Shown: positions 1-11,829 of the stretch, one piece after another
How the letters are laid out: each line of letters starts with the position of its first letter
Numbering within the stretch: position 1 is the first letter of the stretch
Source: Isoetes taiwanensis
Lineage: Eukaryota > Streptophyta > Lycopodiopsida > Isoetales > Isoetaceae
Direction: 5' to 3'
DNA length: 64,000 bases
Assembly (NCBI GenBank): GCA_021234155.1
Contig: JAJEKV010000032.1
Location: 14,398,283-14,462,282, forward strand
Program-made: the position numbers and the translations under genes
The notes under the pieces: model-generated
The model's database searches: none
The model's input: the letters and a program-made list of their open reading frames with translations, nothing else
What the model was told of the DNA's origin: nothing

Positions 1-1811
1 AATTTCCTCTTCAAGTTTGGCATTCAAAAATGCTGTACTTACATCCATATGATGTATTTCAAGATCATGAGAATTTGCAATAGCAAGCAACATTCTTAAA
101 CTGTTTATCTTAACCAAAGGTGAAAAGGTTTCATCATAATCTCGTCCTCTTTTTTTAGTAAAGCCTTGAGCTACAAGTCTGGCCTTAAATTTGTCTGGCT
201 TTCCTTCAATTCCAGGTTTAATCCTAAATACCCATTTGTTTCCAATGATATTTTTACCTGCAGGTCTATCAACTATCTCATATGTCTCTGTTCTTTTGAA
301 AGCTTTCATTTCTTCTTCCATAGCTGCCAACCATTGCTTTGCATATTTTCCATTTACTGCTTCAAAATAGTTTTTTGGTAATTCAGCACTCTCCAAGCTT
401 AACACATCAAATATACTATGGATTTCACCTACATGAGGCTAAAACCTTTTGCTCTTTCCTTCTTCATTTCTGCCATGATATTCCATTAACCTTTTATTTT
501 CATCTTCTAACATTTGAGCTTCAGTTCTTCTTGGTTTTCTTTTTGGTTTGTCTGGAACATTTGTATCTATTTGTTCATCCATGACTTCTTCTCTATGAAT
601 AACCTCTTCATTTATTTTTTCTGCTTCACTTTCATAATCTGAGTCATTACTAGAATATTCCACTGCTTTCATCATTTCATCCCTTGGATTTTCTTCCAAA
701 TTTTCAGTTGATCTTCTGCTCTTTCTTTCAAGGGTTCAGTTTTAACAAGTTCATATTTGTCTGAGTCATTTACCTTTGGAATCAACTTGTAGAACTGTGT
801 CTCATCAAATACTACATCCCTACTAATAACAACTTTTCTTTTTGCAGGATCAAAGAGCCTATAGGCTTTGGAATTTTCATCATAACCTACCAAATATGTG
901 ATATATGCTCGGTTATCTAATTTTCTCCTCAATTCCTCTGGCACATGTGCAAATGCAAGACATCCATAAGCTCCTAAATTATCAAAGCAAGGCAACTTAC
1001 CAGACCATAGCATATCTGGAGCAGCTCCATTAGTACTTTTGGTTGGCAACAGATTTTGAACATATACTGCAGTTTTAACTGCTTCATCCCAAATATAGTT
1101 TGGCAATCCCGAATATTTTAACATGGACCTGACAGCATTCAACAAAGTCCTATTCTTTCTTTCTGCTACTCCATTTTGCTGTGGTGAGAACCTGCATGTC
1201 AACTGCCTCTTAATTCCAAGTTTTCCACAAAAGTCCTTGAACTCCTTAGACATATACTCACCACCTCGATCAGATCTCAAGCATTTTAATTTTCTTCCAG
1301 TTTCAAGTTGTACTTCAGCAATAAATAGTTTCAAAGCATTAAAAGCTTGATCTTTAGTTTTCAAACAGTAGCATTTTGTTTTTTTGCTGAAGTCATCTAT
1401 AAAGGTCATGAAATATATGTGCCCAGTCATGCTTGTTACATTAATTGGACCACACAGGTCAGTATGCACAAGATCCAAGATTCCCTTTGCTCTTTTGGTA
1501 GATTTTTTAAATGGCTGCCTTGTTTGTTTTCCCAACATACATCCTGCACACAATTTGTTTCCAGATTTTTCTTCCTTTGCTTTAATCCAATTCTTCTTAG
1601 CCATTATCTCAACATTTGTCATATTTGTATGACACATCCTGTTATGCCAAACTTTCAAAGATGGATATTCTACAATGTTCAAATTTGGCATTTGCTCAAG
1701 ATCAAAACCAAACAAGTTTCCAACACGTTTGCCAATAAACTTAACTTCATTTCCCAAAAGAATTTTACATTCAAGTTTATCAAAATTGACCTTATAATCA
1801 AGGTCAACTAA
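1..1811 (-). pseudogene. Copia A integrase and N-terminal reverse transcriptase
   Basis: The segment 672-1757 encodes a Copia integrase: an HHCC zinc-binding part (WHNRMCHTNM, then CAGCMLGKQTR), the catalytic core (VHTDLCGP, then RSDRGGEY, with the Glu in QQNGVAERKNRT), and the C-terminal VYGCLAF-like region (here AYGCLAF) followed by FLVGYDE-like residues. A frameshift near 690 moves the linker into another frame (439-699). The reverse transcriptase begins in a third frame between about 435 and 1, with a W-x-x-A-M-E-E-E-M-like segment and a HHMDV block at the left edge. The frame changes show it cannot make one polyprotein. Upstream it would have joined the protease part at 3202, but 1.4 kb of foreign DNA intervenes. 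Confidence 0.85.
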
Positions 1812-1812
1812 C

Positions 1813-2066
1813 CATATTCACACGGGGGTGACTCCGGGCAACGAGAGCTGTTGGATAGGCATATTCACCCCTCATTCCTTAATCTACACCGTATGTAAAG
1901 TTCCTCGTTTGTGGGGTATGCAAGTACAAAATTTGCTATACTGTATAACAAGATTCGCAAAATACTATAAGATTTCAAGCGGAATACTATATAGTGTTGA
2001 TTTTGTACGTGCAAAATACAATTATGAAGGCTCTCGCTGCCCTATGTCATCCCCCGTGTGAATATG
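1813..2066. mobile_element. MITE-like unit with terminal inverted repeats
   Basis: The first 16 bases, CATATTCACACGGGGG, are repeated perfectly in inverted orientation at 2051-2066. The inverted match continues imperfectly for about 20 more bases on each side (TGAC...GGGCA.CGAGAGC). At 254 bp with no coding capacity this has the shape of a MITE. The superfamily is not assigned because no target-site duplication is obvious. Confidence 0.6.
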
Positions 2067-2931
2067 CACCCAAACCAAAGGGGGCTTATGGGGGATTCTA
2101 ATTTAAATGCGTTGGACCCAATGGTTGTGTTAATTAATATCAATGGTAGTTGTGTTGGTTGTTAATGTCAATGGTTGTTATGTGTTGGTTGTTATGTGTT
2201 GGAGGATTTAATTTTTATATGTTGGATGTTAATGATTTGTGTTGCAAAAAATTTTTTTTGGCCCCTTCGGGGCCTTATGGACGTCCCCCCCTCCCGGATG
2301 TGACAAAAATTTTAGAATTCAAACCAGAAAAAAACTAGAATTCATTTGAGACTTTCATCACCTGTAGCTTTTGAATTTCATCACAATAAAACAAATACAA
2401 CATAAGTAAAAGTTACCATAAAGATAGAGCGGATTGATCCCATTATTCTGAAAGTCATAAAGTTTGCAACACCCATACACAAACATTTTTCAACTGGAAT
2501 TTAACAGCAGCCTTTGGCCTCCATGGATTCTTGTGGTGAGAAACCAAAGTGGGAAACTTTTCTGCTTGTTAACACAAGGATCTAGAAGCCTTGGAATTTG
2601 CTTAATAACTGCCTCAAAATCTAAAAATGCATGGTAATTTTTTGCAACCTTCATTCGGAATGAGCCATAAGACAATATCCAATAGCGCAATCCTGTATTA
2701 ATCAGCTGGTAGGATGTGAAAGCCTACCAAACCCGGCCGAAAAATTGCTGTTTTAGCATAGATAACTTAGCCAAACATATCCATATCATACACTATCAAA
2801 AAGATCTCGGAGAGAGCTTTCCAACGCAATAAAAATTATCTCAAACAGAGCTCCGGATCAAAAGTTATGATAAGAAATGTGTTGCCGACGGGGAAACTGC
2901 ACTACATGCGCCCTTCAAGCCCTTCATGTGT

Positions 2932-3044
2932 CCATTATGCACCACACACACAAAAAGAGGGCTTTTGTTGTGAGCCATTGGTTGTTGACCATTATGCACC
3001 ACACGCACAAAAAAGGGCTTTTGTTGTGAGCCATTGGTTGTTGA
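2932..3044. repeat. Tandem repeat, two copies of 56-57 bp
   Basis: Two adjacent copies begin CCATTATGCACCACAC and contain GGGCTTTTGTTGTGAGCC. They differ at only a few positions, so this is a recent local duplication inside the insertion that splits Copia A. Confidence 0.85.
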
Positions 3045-3201
3045 CCATTGGAAAAAAAAGGCTAAAATCAATGGCTTAGAAATGGTGCACTCTAGATGTA
3101 CGCATTAGTACATCCATTTGAATACATCATGAAATCATAGCAAAACCTTAGTGAAAAGCGTACAAAAACACAAAGAAAACCCCCTGTTATTATGCTACAT
3201 A

Positions 3202-4505
3202 TTGGCACACAGAAATTAAGTTCCTGACTAATCCAGGTACACAAAAAACATCCTTGAGTTCTACAGCTTTTCCATTTAGATCAAATAATTCCAAAACACC
3301 AAAGTCTTCTATCTCTTGCAAACTTCCATCTCCTAGTTGTACATAACCAGCTCCCTTTTTCTTGCACTCCTTGAGCAATTTTGAATCCTTTTCAGCTCCT
3401 GAATCTATTACCAAGAATTTGTTATTGTTCTTTTTCAAATCACTTGAAACAGACATAATGCAATCATTATTTACCTTAGTTGTTTCATCAATCTCCTCCT
3501 CTTCAACTGATTTTGATTCCTGAATAATATTCATGGTTGGATTCTTCCCCCTTTGAATTATTTTTCCTCTTCCAGATCCACCCTTATAGTTAGAGCCTCT
3601 TCCTCTTCCTCTACCTTTTCCAAAATTTCCTTTCGGACTAGGGCAGCTTGCTGCCATGTGACCTTTTCCATCACAATTATAACATCTTATCACTCTGCCT
3701 TCATTTGGGCATTCAGCCTTAAGATGACCAAACTGGTTACAATTATAACATGGCCCAACTTTCTCTTTATTAGCATTTCCACTTTTCTTATATTTTCCAG
3801 TAAACAAGACTTCAGCAGAATTTTCTTCTTCATCTAACTCAACTCCCCTTTGCTCAAACTCAGTCCTAATCATTTGAACAACATGTTCCTTTGACCTTGC
3901 AACATTTCTTATCAATGTAGACAATTCACTGTTGTGAGATACTGACCTAGCCAGTGACAAAATCTGATAGTGTTCATTCAAAATGATTCCTGCCCCATCA
4001 AGATCAGCTATAATGGAGTCAAACTTCTCCAGAAATTCTGTCAAATTGTCTTTTTCATATAGCTTTAGTTTCCTAAGTTGCTTTTCCAAAACATCAATCT
4101 GAGAGGACGTTTTAATCTCATATTGATTCACCATATATTTCCACATATCTTTAGGATTCATACCTCTCAACTTGAGTTTGATAGCAGCACCTACTTTGCT
4201 TTAATAATTGCTTGAGCCTCCATTATCTTCAATTTTTCAGCTGGACCTGCAATTATTTTTGAAGCAACAGTAGACACATTACCTCCATCACCTGCAGTGG
4301 ATTTTTCAGCAGTTGAGCTTTCAGCTCCTTCAGCACTTGAACTTCCAGAATCTACCACTGTGTTAACATTTCCTTCCTCAATGAGATACCAAAGATTTTC
4401 AAACTCCAGCACTTGCCTAATCCCATGTTTCCAAACTTGAAAACCTGTGTCTCCCTTAAAAACTTCAATAGATGTCAACAGGTTAGCTCCAAATCTTGTT
4501 GACAT
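3202..4505 (-). pseudogene. Copia A gag and protease
   Basis: The gag polyprotein starts at MSTRFG (4505), 6 bases beyond the primer-binding site. It has the UBN2/gag domain (W-K-Y-M...Y-E...K-T-S-S-Q-I-D-V-L motif near 4100) and two CCHC zinc knuckles, CYNCNQFGHLKAECP and CYNCDGKGHMAASCP, which bind the RNA genome. The aspartic protease signature is VIDSGAE near 3400. A one-base frameshift near 4190 separates the first 105 residues from the remainder. The frame ends in the foreign insertion at 3202 shortly after a conserved NLISV block. Gag forms the particle and the protease would cleave the polyprotein, but this copy is not functional as it stands. Confidence 0.85.
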
Positions 4506-4510
4506 TGTTA

Positions 4511-4522
4511 GCTCTGATACCA
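4511..4522 (-). other. Primer-binding site of Copia A (initiator tRNA-Met)
   Basis: On the minus strand the sequence reads TGGTATCAGAGC one base after the LTR end. This matches the 3' end of plant initiator tRNA-Met and is the usual primer site for plant Copia elements. Confidence 0.85.
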
Positions 4523-4523
4523 A

Positions 4524-5062
4524 TGAAGGGATTTTTCAAGATTTACATAACCAAACAAGTCTACTTATTGGCACAAATCTTAGAGACACCTTGAACCTAG
4601 AGGATTTAGACCATTGGAAGAATCTTAACATGCATTGTTCATATGGATAATATATCCGTTTGCTTTTACAATCCTTCGAGAGCCCAAGCGCTCGAACTTG
4701 CACTCCAATTCTTCTATCTGCTCCAATATTTTTACAATCGTTCTATCTGCACTTAAATAATGAGTTCGGCAAGGCGGATTTCCTGGTGTTTCTATTTTCT
4801 TCACGTCACAACAATATCCCACAGGCAGATTTCCGTTCGCGAGCCCAGCTGAGTTTTGTTTAAACAATATCCCACATGCACCTCTTACCTTTTCAACCTC
4901 GAACCATTGAACAGTTTAACTTTAATATTATCTCGTCTCAAACAAATATCTTGACCCTAAGGAAATTTGGTTCTTCATTCTTCTGTGTGCAATATCTGAG
5001 TGTGCAATACCCCTTAGATCATTTCTCTGATAACTTCATAAACTGGCTTAACCAAATATTAC
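4524..5062 (-). repeat. 5' LTR of Copia A
   Basis: This is the non-coding segment between the primer-binding site and the LINE relic. It starts TGAAGGGATT and, taken to 5062, ends ATTACA. The partner LTR is outside the window, so the outer boundary rests only on the TG...CA rule and on where LINE coding homology begins. Confidence 0.5.
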
Positions 5063-5985
5063 ATGATTAGTTTCCTTCAGCCCCCTTCATTCACTTATCG
5101 AGGGCAACAAGTGGAGGTGACACCCACCTACAAGTATCTGGGAGTGGAGTTTCCTTCTACACTATGCTGGGACACTTCCATAAGATTGCGCGTAGCAACA
5201 GGCTGGAAAGCACTTTATGCAATGCAGAACAATAACCACAGAGCAGAATTATATGATTGGGGACATCAGGCACATCTGTTCAGGGTATTGGTAGAGCCCG
5301 TTCTTTTGTACGGGGTTGAAGTTTGGGGCCCAGTGGTGTCCCTTGCTACTTGCGTGACTTAGAACAGGTGCAGAAGGCCTTCTTAGCACGGGCACTCGGA
5401 GTGAAATCCACGGTCCCATATCAAATTTTGTTGCAGGAGACAGGTTTCCTGCCACTTCAGCGAGCGGCCTTTGATAGACACATCGTCTATTAGAAGGTGG
5501 TAAATATGGATGATGATCGTCTACCACACTTGGCTTATGCAGTGGCAATGGGACCACAACGACTCAAGAATTGTTGGAAGGATAAAAGAGTGCAGTGGCT
5601 AACTAGATGGAATGTCCAGGAGTGCATGTGCATCCACGTAGAAACAGAGGCAGATCGCGACAGCCTGAGATGTTACCTTGATGCTTGTTTCTCCAGCAAG
5701 CTTTGGGATTCCAGGGCCCTGGAGCAAGTCAAAATAGCACATTACAAGCAGCACATAAATCCCACATTAGAACGAGGCCCACATTGCTACCTACGCTCAC
5801 ATCCGCCATGAAAAAAGCAGCATATCGCCTCCATTCAAGACGACGAGTGCCCCACCGCCTCCGGATTGAGACAGTCGATGGATTGGGGAGCCACGTCGAG
5901 AATAGGGTTTGTCGGTCTTTGCCGGGCGGAGCCGTTGAGGATGAGTGTCACACTTTCCAGAGCTGCCCTAAGATATGATCGGTCG
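5063..5985 (+). pseudogene. Non-LTR retrotransposon (LINE) C-terminal fragment
   Basis: The translated sequence contains the post-catalytic part of a LINE reverse transcriptase: YKYLGVEF near 5130, then LFRVLVEPVLLYGVEVWG near 5300. In a shifted frame follow LEQVQKAFLARALGVKS and, further on, HRLRIET and VEDECHTFQSCPKI, which form the typical Cys/His tail. The catalytic YxDD part is missing, so the copy is 5'-truncated. Frameshifts occur near 5330 and 5800 and there is a stop near 5493. It abuts the Copia A LTR. The line of descent differs from the plant L1 copies elsewhere in the window. Confidence 0.75.
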
Positions 5986-6129
5986 GATACACTATGCTCG
6001 ATTGATTAGACCCGATGAGCGCTACACATGATACCGGGCACGACTTGGTGCGCTCACTTTCGGATCATACATTCAGAAGTATTGGACTTGAGGGCTCGGA
6101 TATGCCCCGATCCAACCATTTAATCGTTG

Positions 6130-6215
6130 TCGCAGCCTTATTGTCGCCCACGGTTTTTTCCCTCAAAACCCTTTGGGGCGGGGTTTTTAACACTAGACTG
6201 TCCCCTCGAACCATT
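6130..6215 (+). mobile_element. LINE/SINE 3' tail motif
   Basis: The sequence CCTTTGGGGCGGGGTTTTTAA matches the same motif in the 3' tails at 25.45 kb and 32.65 kb. It lies just downstream of the LINE relic and could be its untranslated end. Confidence 0.4.
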
Positions 6216-8790
6216 CCCTCGATCCATGGACGGAATCGCCCACATGACCTCTGCCACTTAAACCCATGTAACTCATAACAGAAATTTCAATTTTGAACTA
6301 TACCGCCACCATTTGAGTCTTCACTTGTTTCTTAATGACCTCTGAGAATTTTAAGACCAATGGGGTCACCTCTACCTTGTGGTGATTGCTCAAACATTAG
6401 AGAATTTGGCGTTTCGCACCGTCCCGTAACGCCTTCTTCAATTTTTCTAGCATAACGTGACCTAAACCTTGCTAAAGTTGGAGGTATTTGCCTGTTTATC
6501 ATAGAACACATTGAGTTTTATGTTCCCATGTTTTCTTGCTATCATCTGGCATTGGTGGAAGCCGCCAAACCCTATGTTGGTCAAAAAAGCTGTTTGAGGT
6601 TCGAGAATTATTTCTCTCTTATTATAACAAGTTTTAACTTAATTCTTGTGGCCATGAGTTGCTAACTATACGAGCTATAGTCTCATGATTTTTTGGAGTG
6701 TTCATAAGTCATGTTAACCTCACAATTTACTAAAAGAATCTACGATACAGAATTCAGGACACAAGTATATGTTAAAATGCTCAAATAACAACCATCCATA
6801 ATACCATGAGGGTAATAAGTGATGCATTCTACTTATATCTACATAGAATATAACTCTTATCAACTTACATATAGGGTAACTACAGTGTAACCATGCAATT
6901 TTTGGGATTAAAACATGATGTACAGCTGCAGTATTAACACATTAGAGTATAAAAGTTGAGTTAACTCCACAATTATAGCTCCAAAACTCCATAAAGGTCA
7001 TATTTATTGATGTTTATTGATGAATTAAGTGAATGCTGTGAAGTTTAGCCATGACAATATGTAATTAGACCATATGACATTATATGTATGGTTCTTTAGT
7101 TCATGGAAGAGACACTACCTTTCCCCATATAAGCCTATAAAATAGTTGAAAATGTGAACATTGACTTATATGGAGATATCTTATATAGGTTGTATGTCCT
7201 TATTGAAAAAAAAATACAAAGAAATCTGTTTATTTCTTACTAGCATAAACTTTATATCTGTGTTGCTGCTATAAAGCATTGTCATCTAAGTAGAATAATG
7301 TTACATGTAGGTTATCTTTCATGTATATTATATTTTTCATGGATGCATACCTTTCTTGGCAATATAAATATCTAGTTGCATGTTAAAGTAGCATGTTATT
7401 TCTAAGGTTTTAATTTATATAAGCATGCATCACCATTTATGGTCCATGAGACCAATTGTATAGAGCATATATCTCTCACTAGCCTTATCCATTTTGCCCC
7501 ATAGAATGATACTATGGCTTTTTAGCTTCGATCACATGATTTTTGAAAGGTGTAAGTGGAGGTCCATGTAGGTTCAATTGGTCATAAGTACCTCATAAAT
7601 TCTCAATTCTTTGTGCTTCAATCTTACCCTTAAATTACGCAAGCTCACATAGTCAACTAATTTTCTCCTACAGAGAATCATACAAGTAAACTATATGCGA
7701 AAGTTGAGATCAAAATTGATTAAAGTGATGCCATTATTGATTTTTAAACTTTCAATCATTTGGACCAATGATGGTCTGCAACTGAACTGCAGATAGCAGT
7801 CTATCTTGATGTTTTATAGAAAAAGTTTTTCATGTTTTTCCTTGGTTCTTTTTGCATTTGTTTCTTGATATGAGATACTTCGAGGATGTGATTTTGTAAA
7901 GTCACACCTTTAAGGCACAAATCTAGAATAAACATGGAAGACATAATATAATTGATGCTATTTATTTTAATACAATCCTCAAGATAATGACCAACAGTGA
8001 TATTTTTGTGAACAAAGTGGTTCGGGGAGCTACTCATGTCCCAAAACTCAACGTGAGATGGACTAATATAAGTATATTATTGATTTTTAAATGGACTATG
8101 GACCAAGAATGGTAGTGTGTAATGTAAATCGTTTTCGATTTTTATTTACCATGTCTTTTACTCTTTTCACGAGCTTGTTTTTACATTGGTTTCATATTCT
8201 TATAAACTTTCATAATGTGATTTTTTGGAGGACAACCTAGAGTCATATGTATCAATGTTACCCATTTGTATAAATTCCCTAAAATTAAAATTAGAAGTAA
8301 AAGTCAAAACATCAAATTCAAACTCAACAAACATTTTTCTAGGATGGAGGACCTCGTGAACTACTTATATGCCAAATTTGAGCTCAAAATTTATCTCCTT
8401 CCAAAAGTTGTTGTTTTTATACCACAACTGCTTTCTGGGAACTAGTATTGGTTCTCAGAAAGCAGAAGACAGTTCTGACCCTGTCATGTTTGAATGGCTA
8501 TATCTTCCTTCACAGACTTCGGATTGAGATGCAGTTTTTTGTGTCTTGCTCTATATCTCGTGTAGAAAAATCACATTATAGCCAAAAAAATCAAAAAAAT
8601 CTTTTTATTAAGACAGTTTTACTTTGTGTGAACATGAAGCTTTTGGTACTTGACCCCCTTGGGTTTGCTAGTGCATAACTCACAAGAACGGGAGCTGATA
8701 TATTTTTGTATATTTTCTATGTGAACCATAACTGCCATATATGAACTCCTAGAAAGGCTTTGGCCAGTTTTTGTGCCCTTGATTTTATAT
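6216..8790. other. Gene-poor AT-rich stretch
   Basis: I see no gene, RNA or structured repeat here that I can support. The open frames are short and without recognisable motifs. Confidence 0.6.
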
Positions 8791-8799
8791 GATTTTTTT

Positions 8800-8955
8800 T
8801 GTAAACCTTCAAAATGCCCTTTAATGGTCCATCATGAGACAGGTCTAGTGTTAATCCGGGTAGTAATGTGACTGCTGCGCTTTTTGTATTGGGTCTCATA
8901 GGCTGATTGGTCTCCATGGACGATAAAAACAATTCTATTCTATTCTATTCATTTT
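8800..8955 (+). mobile_element. LINE/SINE 3' end with ATTCT repeat tail
   Basis: The segment contains TTAATCCGGGTAGTAATG, CTGCGCTTTTTGTATTGGGT and GGTCTCCATGGACGATAAAA. It is closely similar to the copy at 25.44-25.56 kb and ends in tandem ATTCT units. A shared 3' body followed by variable short tandem tails is the usual end structure of RTE-like LINEs or their SINEs. Confidence 0.6.
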
Positions 8956-9150
8956 CTTTTCTGGAAGCAGGATGAATGTTTGCGTGACAAAGAAAACTTG
9001 AATGGTACTTGGCTTCCAAATCATCTACTAGAAGCAAGATATAAAAATATGATTTTCAAACGAGGTAAGGCAGTACATGCACTTATCAATGGAGTTTTCT
9101 AACTCCAAAGCCCTCTATCATCTGCCTCATTTTGTTTAACAACAAGCAAA

Positions 9151-9215
9151 AATGGAAAACAATAACCTTTTTGGTTTTCGTCCGTTAAAAAAAAAAAAAA
9201 AATGGAAAACAATAA
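9151..9215 (+). mobile_element. Very short retroinsertion with poly(A) and 15-bp TSD
   Basis: AATGGAAAACAATAA occurs at 9151-9165 and again at 9201-9215. Between them lie about 21 bases followed by a 14-base A run. Identical flanks around a poly(A)-tailed insert are the mark of target-primed reverse transcription, so this appears to be an extremely 5'-truncated LINE or SINE copy. Confidence 0.6.
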
Positions 9216-9299
9216 AATTTATAACATATGCCCGATTTTGTTTAACAACAAAAGAAAATAGCAGTAAACATTAATTTATCCTTTCTATTGAAATTGATA

Positions 9300-9440
9300 G
9301 GTGTAATGTGGGCTAGTATTATCTTTGTTGGTGGAAAAAACAGAAATACCAGGGTTCAAATCCCTGAGCTTCCTAAGCTATACACATTCGTATATGAGAA
9401 TCTCATGCCAACAACAATCGCGTTGTCCTAAACACAACAA
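9300..9440 (+). mobile_element. Candidate tRNA-derived SINE
   Basis: A perfect pol III B-box-like sequence, GGTTCAAATCC, lies near 9354, with a weak A-box-like GTGGGCTAGT about 45 bases upstream and an A-rich end near 9440. No secondary-structure check was possible, and the A box is poor. Confidence 0.3.
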
Positions 9441-11028
9441 AAAAAACATAGTTTATCTTAATAACAAAACCGGTTTGAGATATTTTATTATGTGAAACAT
9501 CATTGGTTTGAAATAAAAGTGAAATATAACTTGGTTTGAAAACCACTTTTATTGAAATCCATAATTAATATTGGTCTATGGTCTAAGATATACACAACTT
9601 CACTAGCAAAACATTGTACATTGAAAATAAAACTATTAGTGATTTATGGGGACAACTTCCTTAGAGAACCATATTAAATTGAAAATCAAACTCGTTAGTG
9701 GCTTATGACCTAAGATTTAGACATTTTCACTAGAAAACTACTTTAAGTTTCTACATTATTAGTGGTTTATGGCCTATATTAACAAATAGACTACATACAT
9801 AAAATATATCAATTAAGCACTATTACAAACCAAATGAAGAAAATAATAAAGAATAAGTACAAACCACACCATGTAACTAGCGAGAATTCTTGAAGCTAAG
9901 ATCATCATAAGGTCATCCAAAGACTGCAACTTGCTTTATATCCAGCAGGATTGAATTTGCAAGGCAGACTTGATACGACCTGTAGAGCACAATGACAAAT
10001 ACATGACTATTTTAGCACCTATATAGGGAGATTATCTAGTCCAAGCCTGGTTCCTGTGCCCATATTTAGGCTACGCATGCAGAGGCTGAAGATGTGTCAA
10101 CGTGAGGATTTCAAAATGCATTTAGGAGAATATCTATACTCACTAAGTCCTTTCCCTTCATGGCAAGAAATGAAGAAAAAAGCAAAGCATATTGTTGTCA
10201 AACACGACAGGTCCTAATTCGACTTGTGCAAAGACACAATTATGGCCTCCTATTGCCGTGGTTTCTTGTATGTATCAAACAATCTAAAACAAAGTATCCA
10301 AAACATAAGAGGTTCTTACCTTTAATGAGGCGGCTTGCATCCTTCAGAATGCCACAGACCCAACACGTACTTCAAAAAACCATTTTGGCCACGTTAACTA
10401 GCAAACTGAAAATTCTAGAAAAACTAGGAACCTGAAACTGTAGCGAAAGGAGAGGGGAAAACAAGGTAAGGGAGGGGCTACAAAGTATCTCTACCAATTT
10501 GCACGAATTAAACGACATGAATAATAAAAGCTGGAGTTGACGAAAAGATGTATTGGAAAATACTTGCCCTATGATGTAAATGAGTCGAAGATCCCTGAGG
10601 AGGTAGGGGCCTTGGCGACATGCTTCGGCATCTCCATGTATATTTTTTGGCATTTTCTAATTTCCATAGCTCTAGATCTTGCAAAATGAAGATCTAACAG
10701 TGATAGCTATTGCCACATCAGTTTTTGATGAGGTGGAGGTGATATGTGGATAGACTAGAATTGCAAGGAAGGCTATAGGCTTGGTTGGGCTGGTGTGCTA
10801 ACAAACAAAAAACTTTTGTAAATCTATTTTTGATTAAATCTTTTTCCCTCCAACCAAAATTTTGTAAAAAACATTTGCCAACATAATAAGGGTTTATTTG
10901 TCACTTCTTTCATGCATTAAAACATAGTTAATCATCTATATACATCAAATACATGCAACAACACATGATATTGGGGCAATCCATTTGTTTTTTCAGCACA
11001 ATTGTTTCTTTTGTATTTTCGGAGGTGT
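9441..11028. other. Gene-poor AT-rich stretch
   Basis: No gene is supportable. The open frames (the longest about 90 codons, near 10.2-10.6 kb) show no motif, and stops are frequent in every frame. Confidence 0.55.
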
Positions 11029-11029
11029 A

Positions 11030-11106
11030 TTCAACTAGACTTTAGAAATATGATTTATCTGTGTTTCAAGATAAGCAGATAAATCCGCTTCTTAAGACTA
11101 GTTGAA
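11030..11106. repeat. 77-bp foldback element
   Basis: TTCAACTAG at the left is mirrored by CTAGTTGAA at the right. GATTTATCTG and CAGATAAATC form the inner arms around a short loop. The whole can fold into one imperfect hairpin, as small MITEs do. Confidence 0.6.
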
Positions 11107-11159
11107 GGATTCCCTCTAGAGTATTTAAGTCTAGTTCTCCCTTATTGGTCCTTATCAGC

Positions 11160-11822
11160 TGCCTTTGAGCCTCTCCTCTTAGGTTGTTTGTCCCACCATC
11201 CACCCTTTGTGCCTTCGGTTGTTTCTTTTTAGCCATTCCTCCCTTGGGGAGCCACCGCGAACAGGCTTTATCATCAAAGTACTTCCAGAAGTAAGAAATG
11301 TCCCTGAAGCATCAATCACTTTTAGATGATCACTCCATATTGGAATTTTAATACGATCAGGCCAATTGGAGATCTGAAAGCAATTATATAACTTCTTACG
11401 AATTTCTGGAAGCACCACCTGAGAAGAAATACGCTTATCATAAAAGACCTTTCTTCGCCTTCGATTCCATACACTCCATATTAGCCAAGACTTTGCCATG
11501 TGAAATGCAATCCTTTTAGAAGCAGTCCACTGATTTGGATAAATACCCAAAAGAAAGTGCTGACTATCCAAAGATACTCCAAAAAGAGAATGCAGCCAGG
11601 ACCTAAGACTGCTCAGCTCTGCACACAAATATAAACAATGCTCCAATGTTTAAATGCACTGCTCACACATTGGGCAAAGTGGGCTTACTCCCGGCTTAAA
11701 ACGATGAACCATTTGATTAACTCTCAAAGAGCGATGAATCACCTGCCAAAGTAGAACATTTACCTTTGGAGGATTATAGTTAGACCAAACAAGGTTCCAG
11801 ATGGATTGCCATTGAGAAGGTT
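11160..11822 (-). pseudogene. Plant L1-type LINE 3' fragment (zf-RVT domain)
   Basis: On the minus strand the sequence reads PPKVNVLLWQVIHRSLRVNQ, then FKPGVSPLCPMCEQC, a stop, and LEHCLYLCAEL. This is the reverse-transcriptase-associated zinc-binding domain at the end of plant L1 ORF2. It continues with IRKKLYNCFQ and a basic tail ending near 11179. The reverse transcriptase and endonuclease are absent, so the copy is 5'-truncated. It belongs to the same family as the fragment at 15.9-16.7 kb, which shares the PPKVxVLLWQV and GVSPL blocks. No poly(A) tail is left. Confidence 0.75.
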
Positions 11823-11829
11823 AATATTT

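Larger units (their letters stand above)
1812..3201. mobile_element. 1.4 kb insertion splitting Copia A
   Basis: Copia homology stops at 1811 and resumes at 3202. The coding sequence at the two edges (Q at the gag/protease side, L-V-D on the integrase side) would be adjacent in related elements, so the insertion interrupts without evident loss. The left edge has CATATTCACACGGGGG. The right edge has the weakly related inverted sequence CCCCCTGTTATTATG. No clear target duplication is visible. The insert contains a smaller inverted-repeat unit (1813-2066), a short tandem repeat and no convincing gene. It may be one non-autonomous DNA element or two nested ones. Confidence 0.6.
1..5062 (-). mobile_element. 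Ty1/Copia retrotransposon A, 5' part, decayed
   Basis: Reading on the minus strand, an LTR (starting TG at 4524), a tRNA-Met primer-binding site, gag, protease, integrase and the beginning of reverse transcriptase follow one another, which is the Copia order. The RNase H end and 3' LTR lie beyond the left edge of the window. The coding part is broken by frameshifts near 4190 and 690 and by a 1.4 kb insertion at 1812-3201. Its gag start (MSTRFG) resembles that of the element at 14-24 kb, so the two are related families. The right LTR end at 5062 is inferred from a terminal CA and the start of LINE homology. Confidence 0.85.

Noticed and set aside
2254-2300. Intrinsic terminator (GGCCCCTTCGGGGCC next to a T run)
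   Set aside because: The context is a eukaryotic nuclear genome. The palindrome is better explained as LINE-tail debris.
1812-3201. Helitron
   Set aside because: The edges lack 5'-TC and CTRR-3' ends with a hairpin on either strand, although the absence of a target duplication had suggested it.
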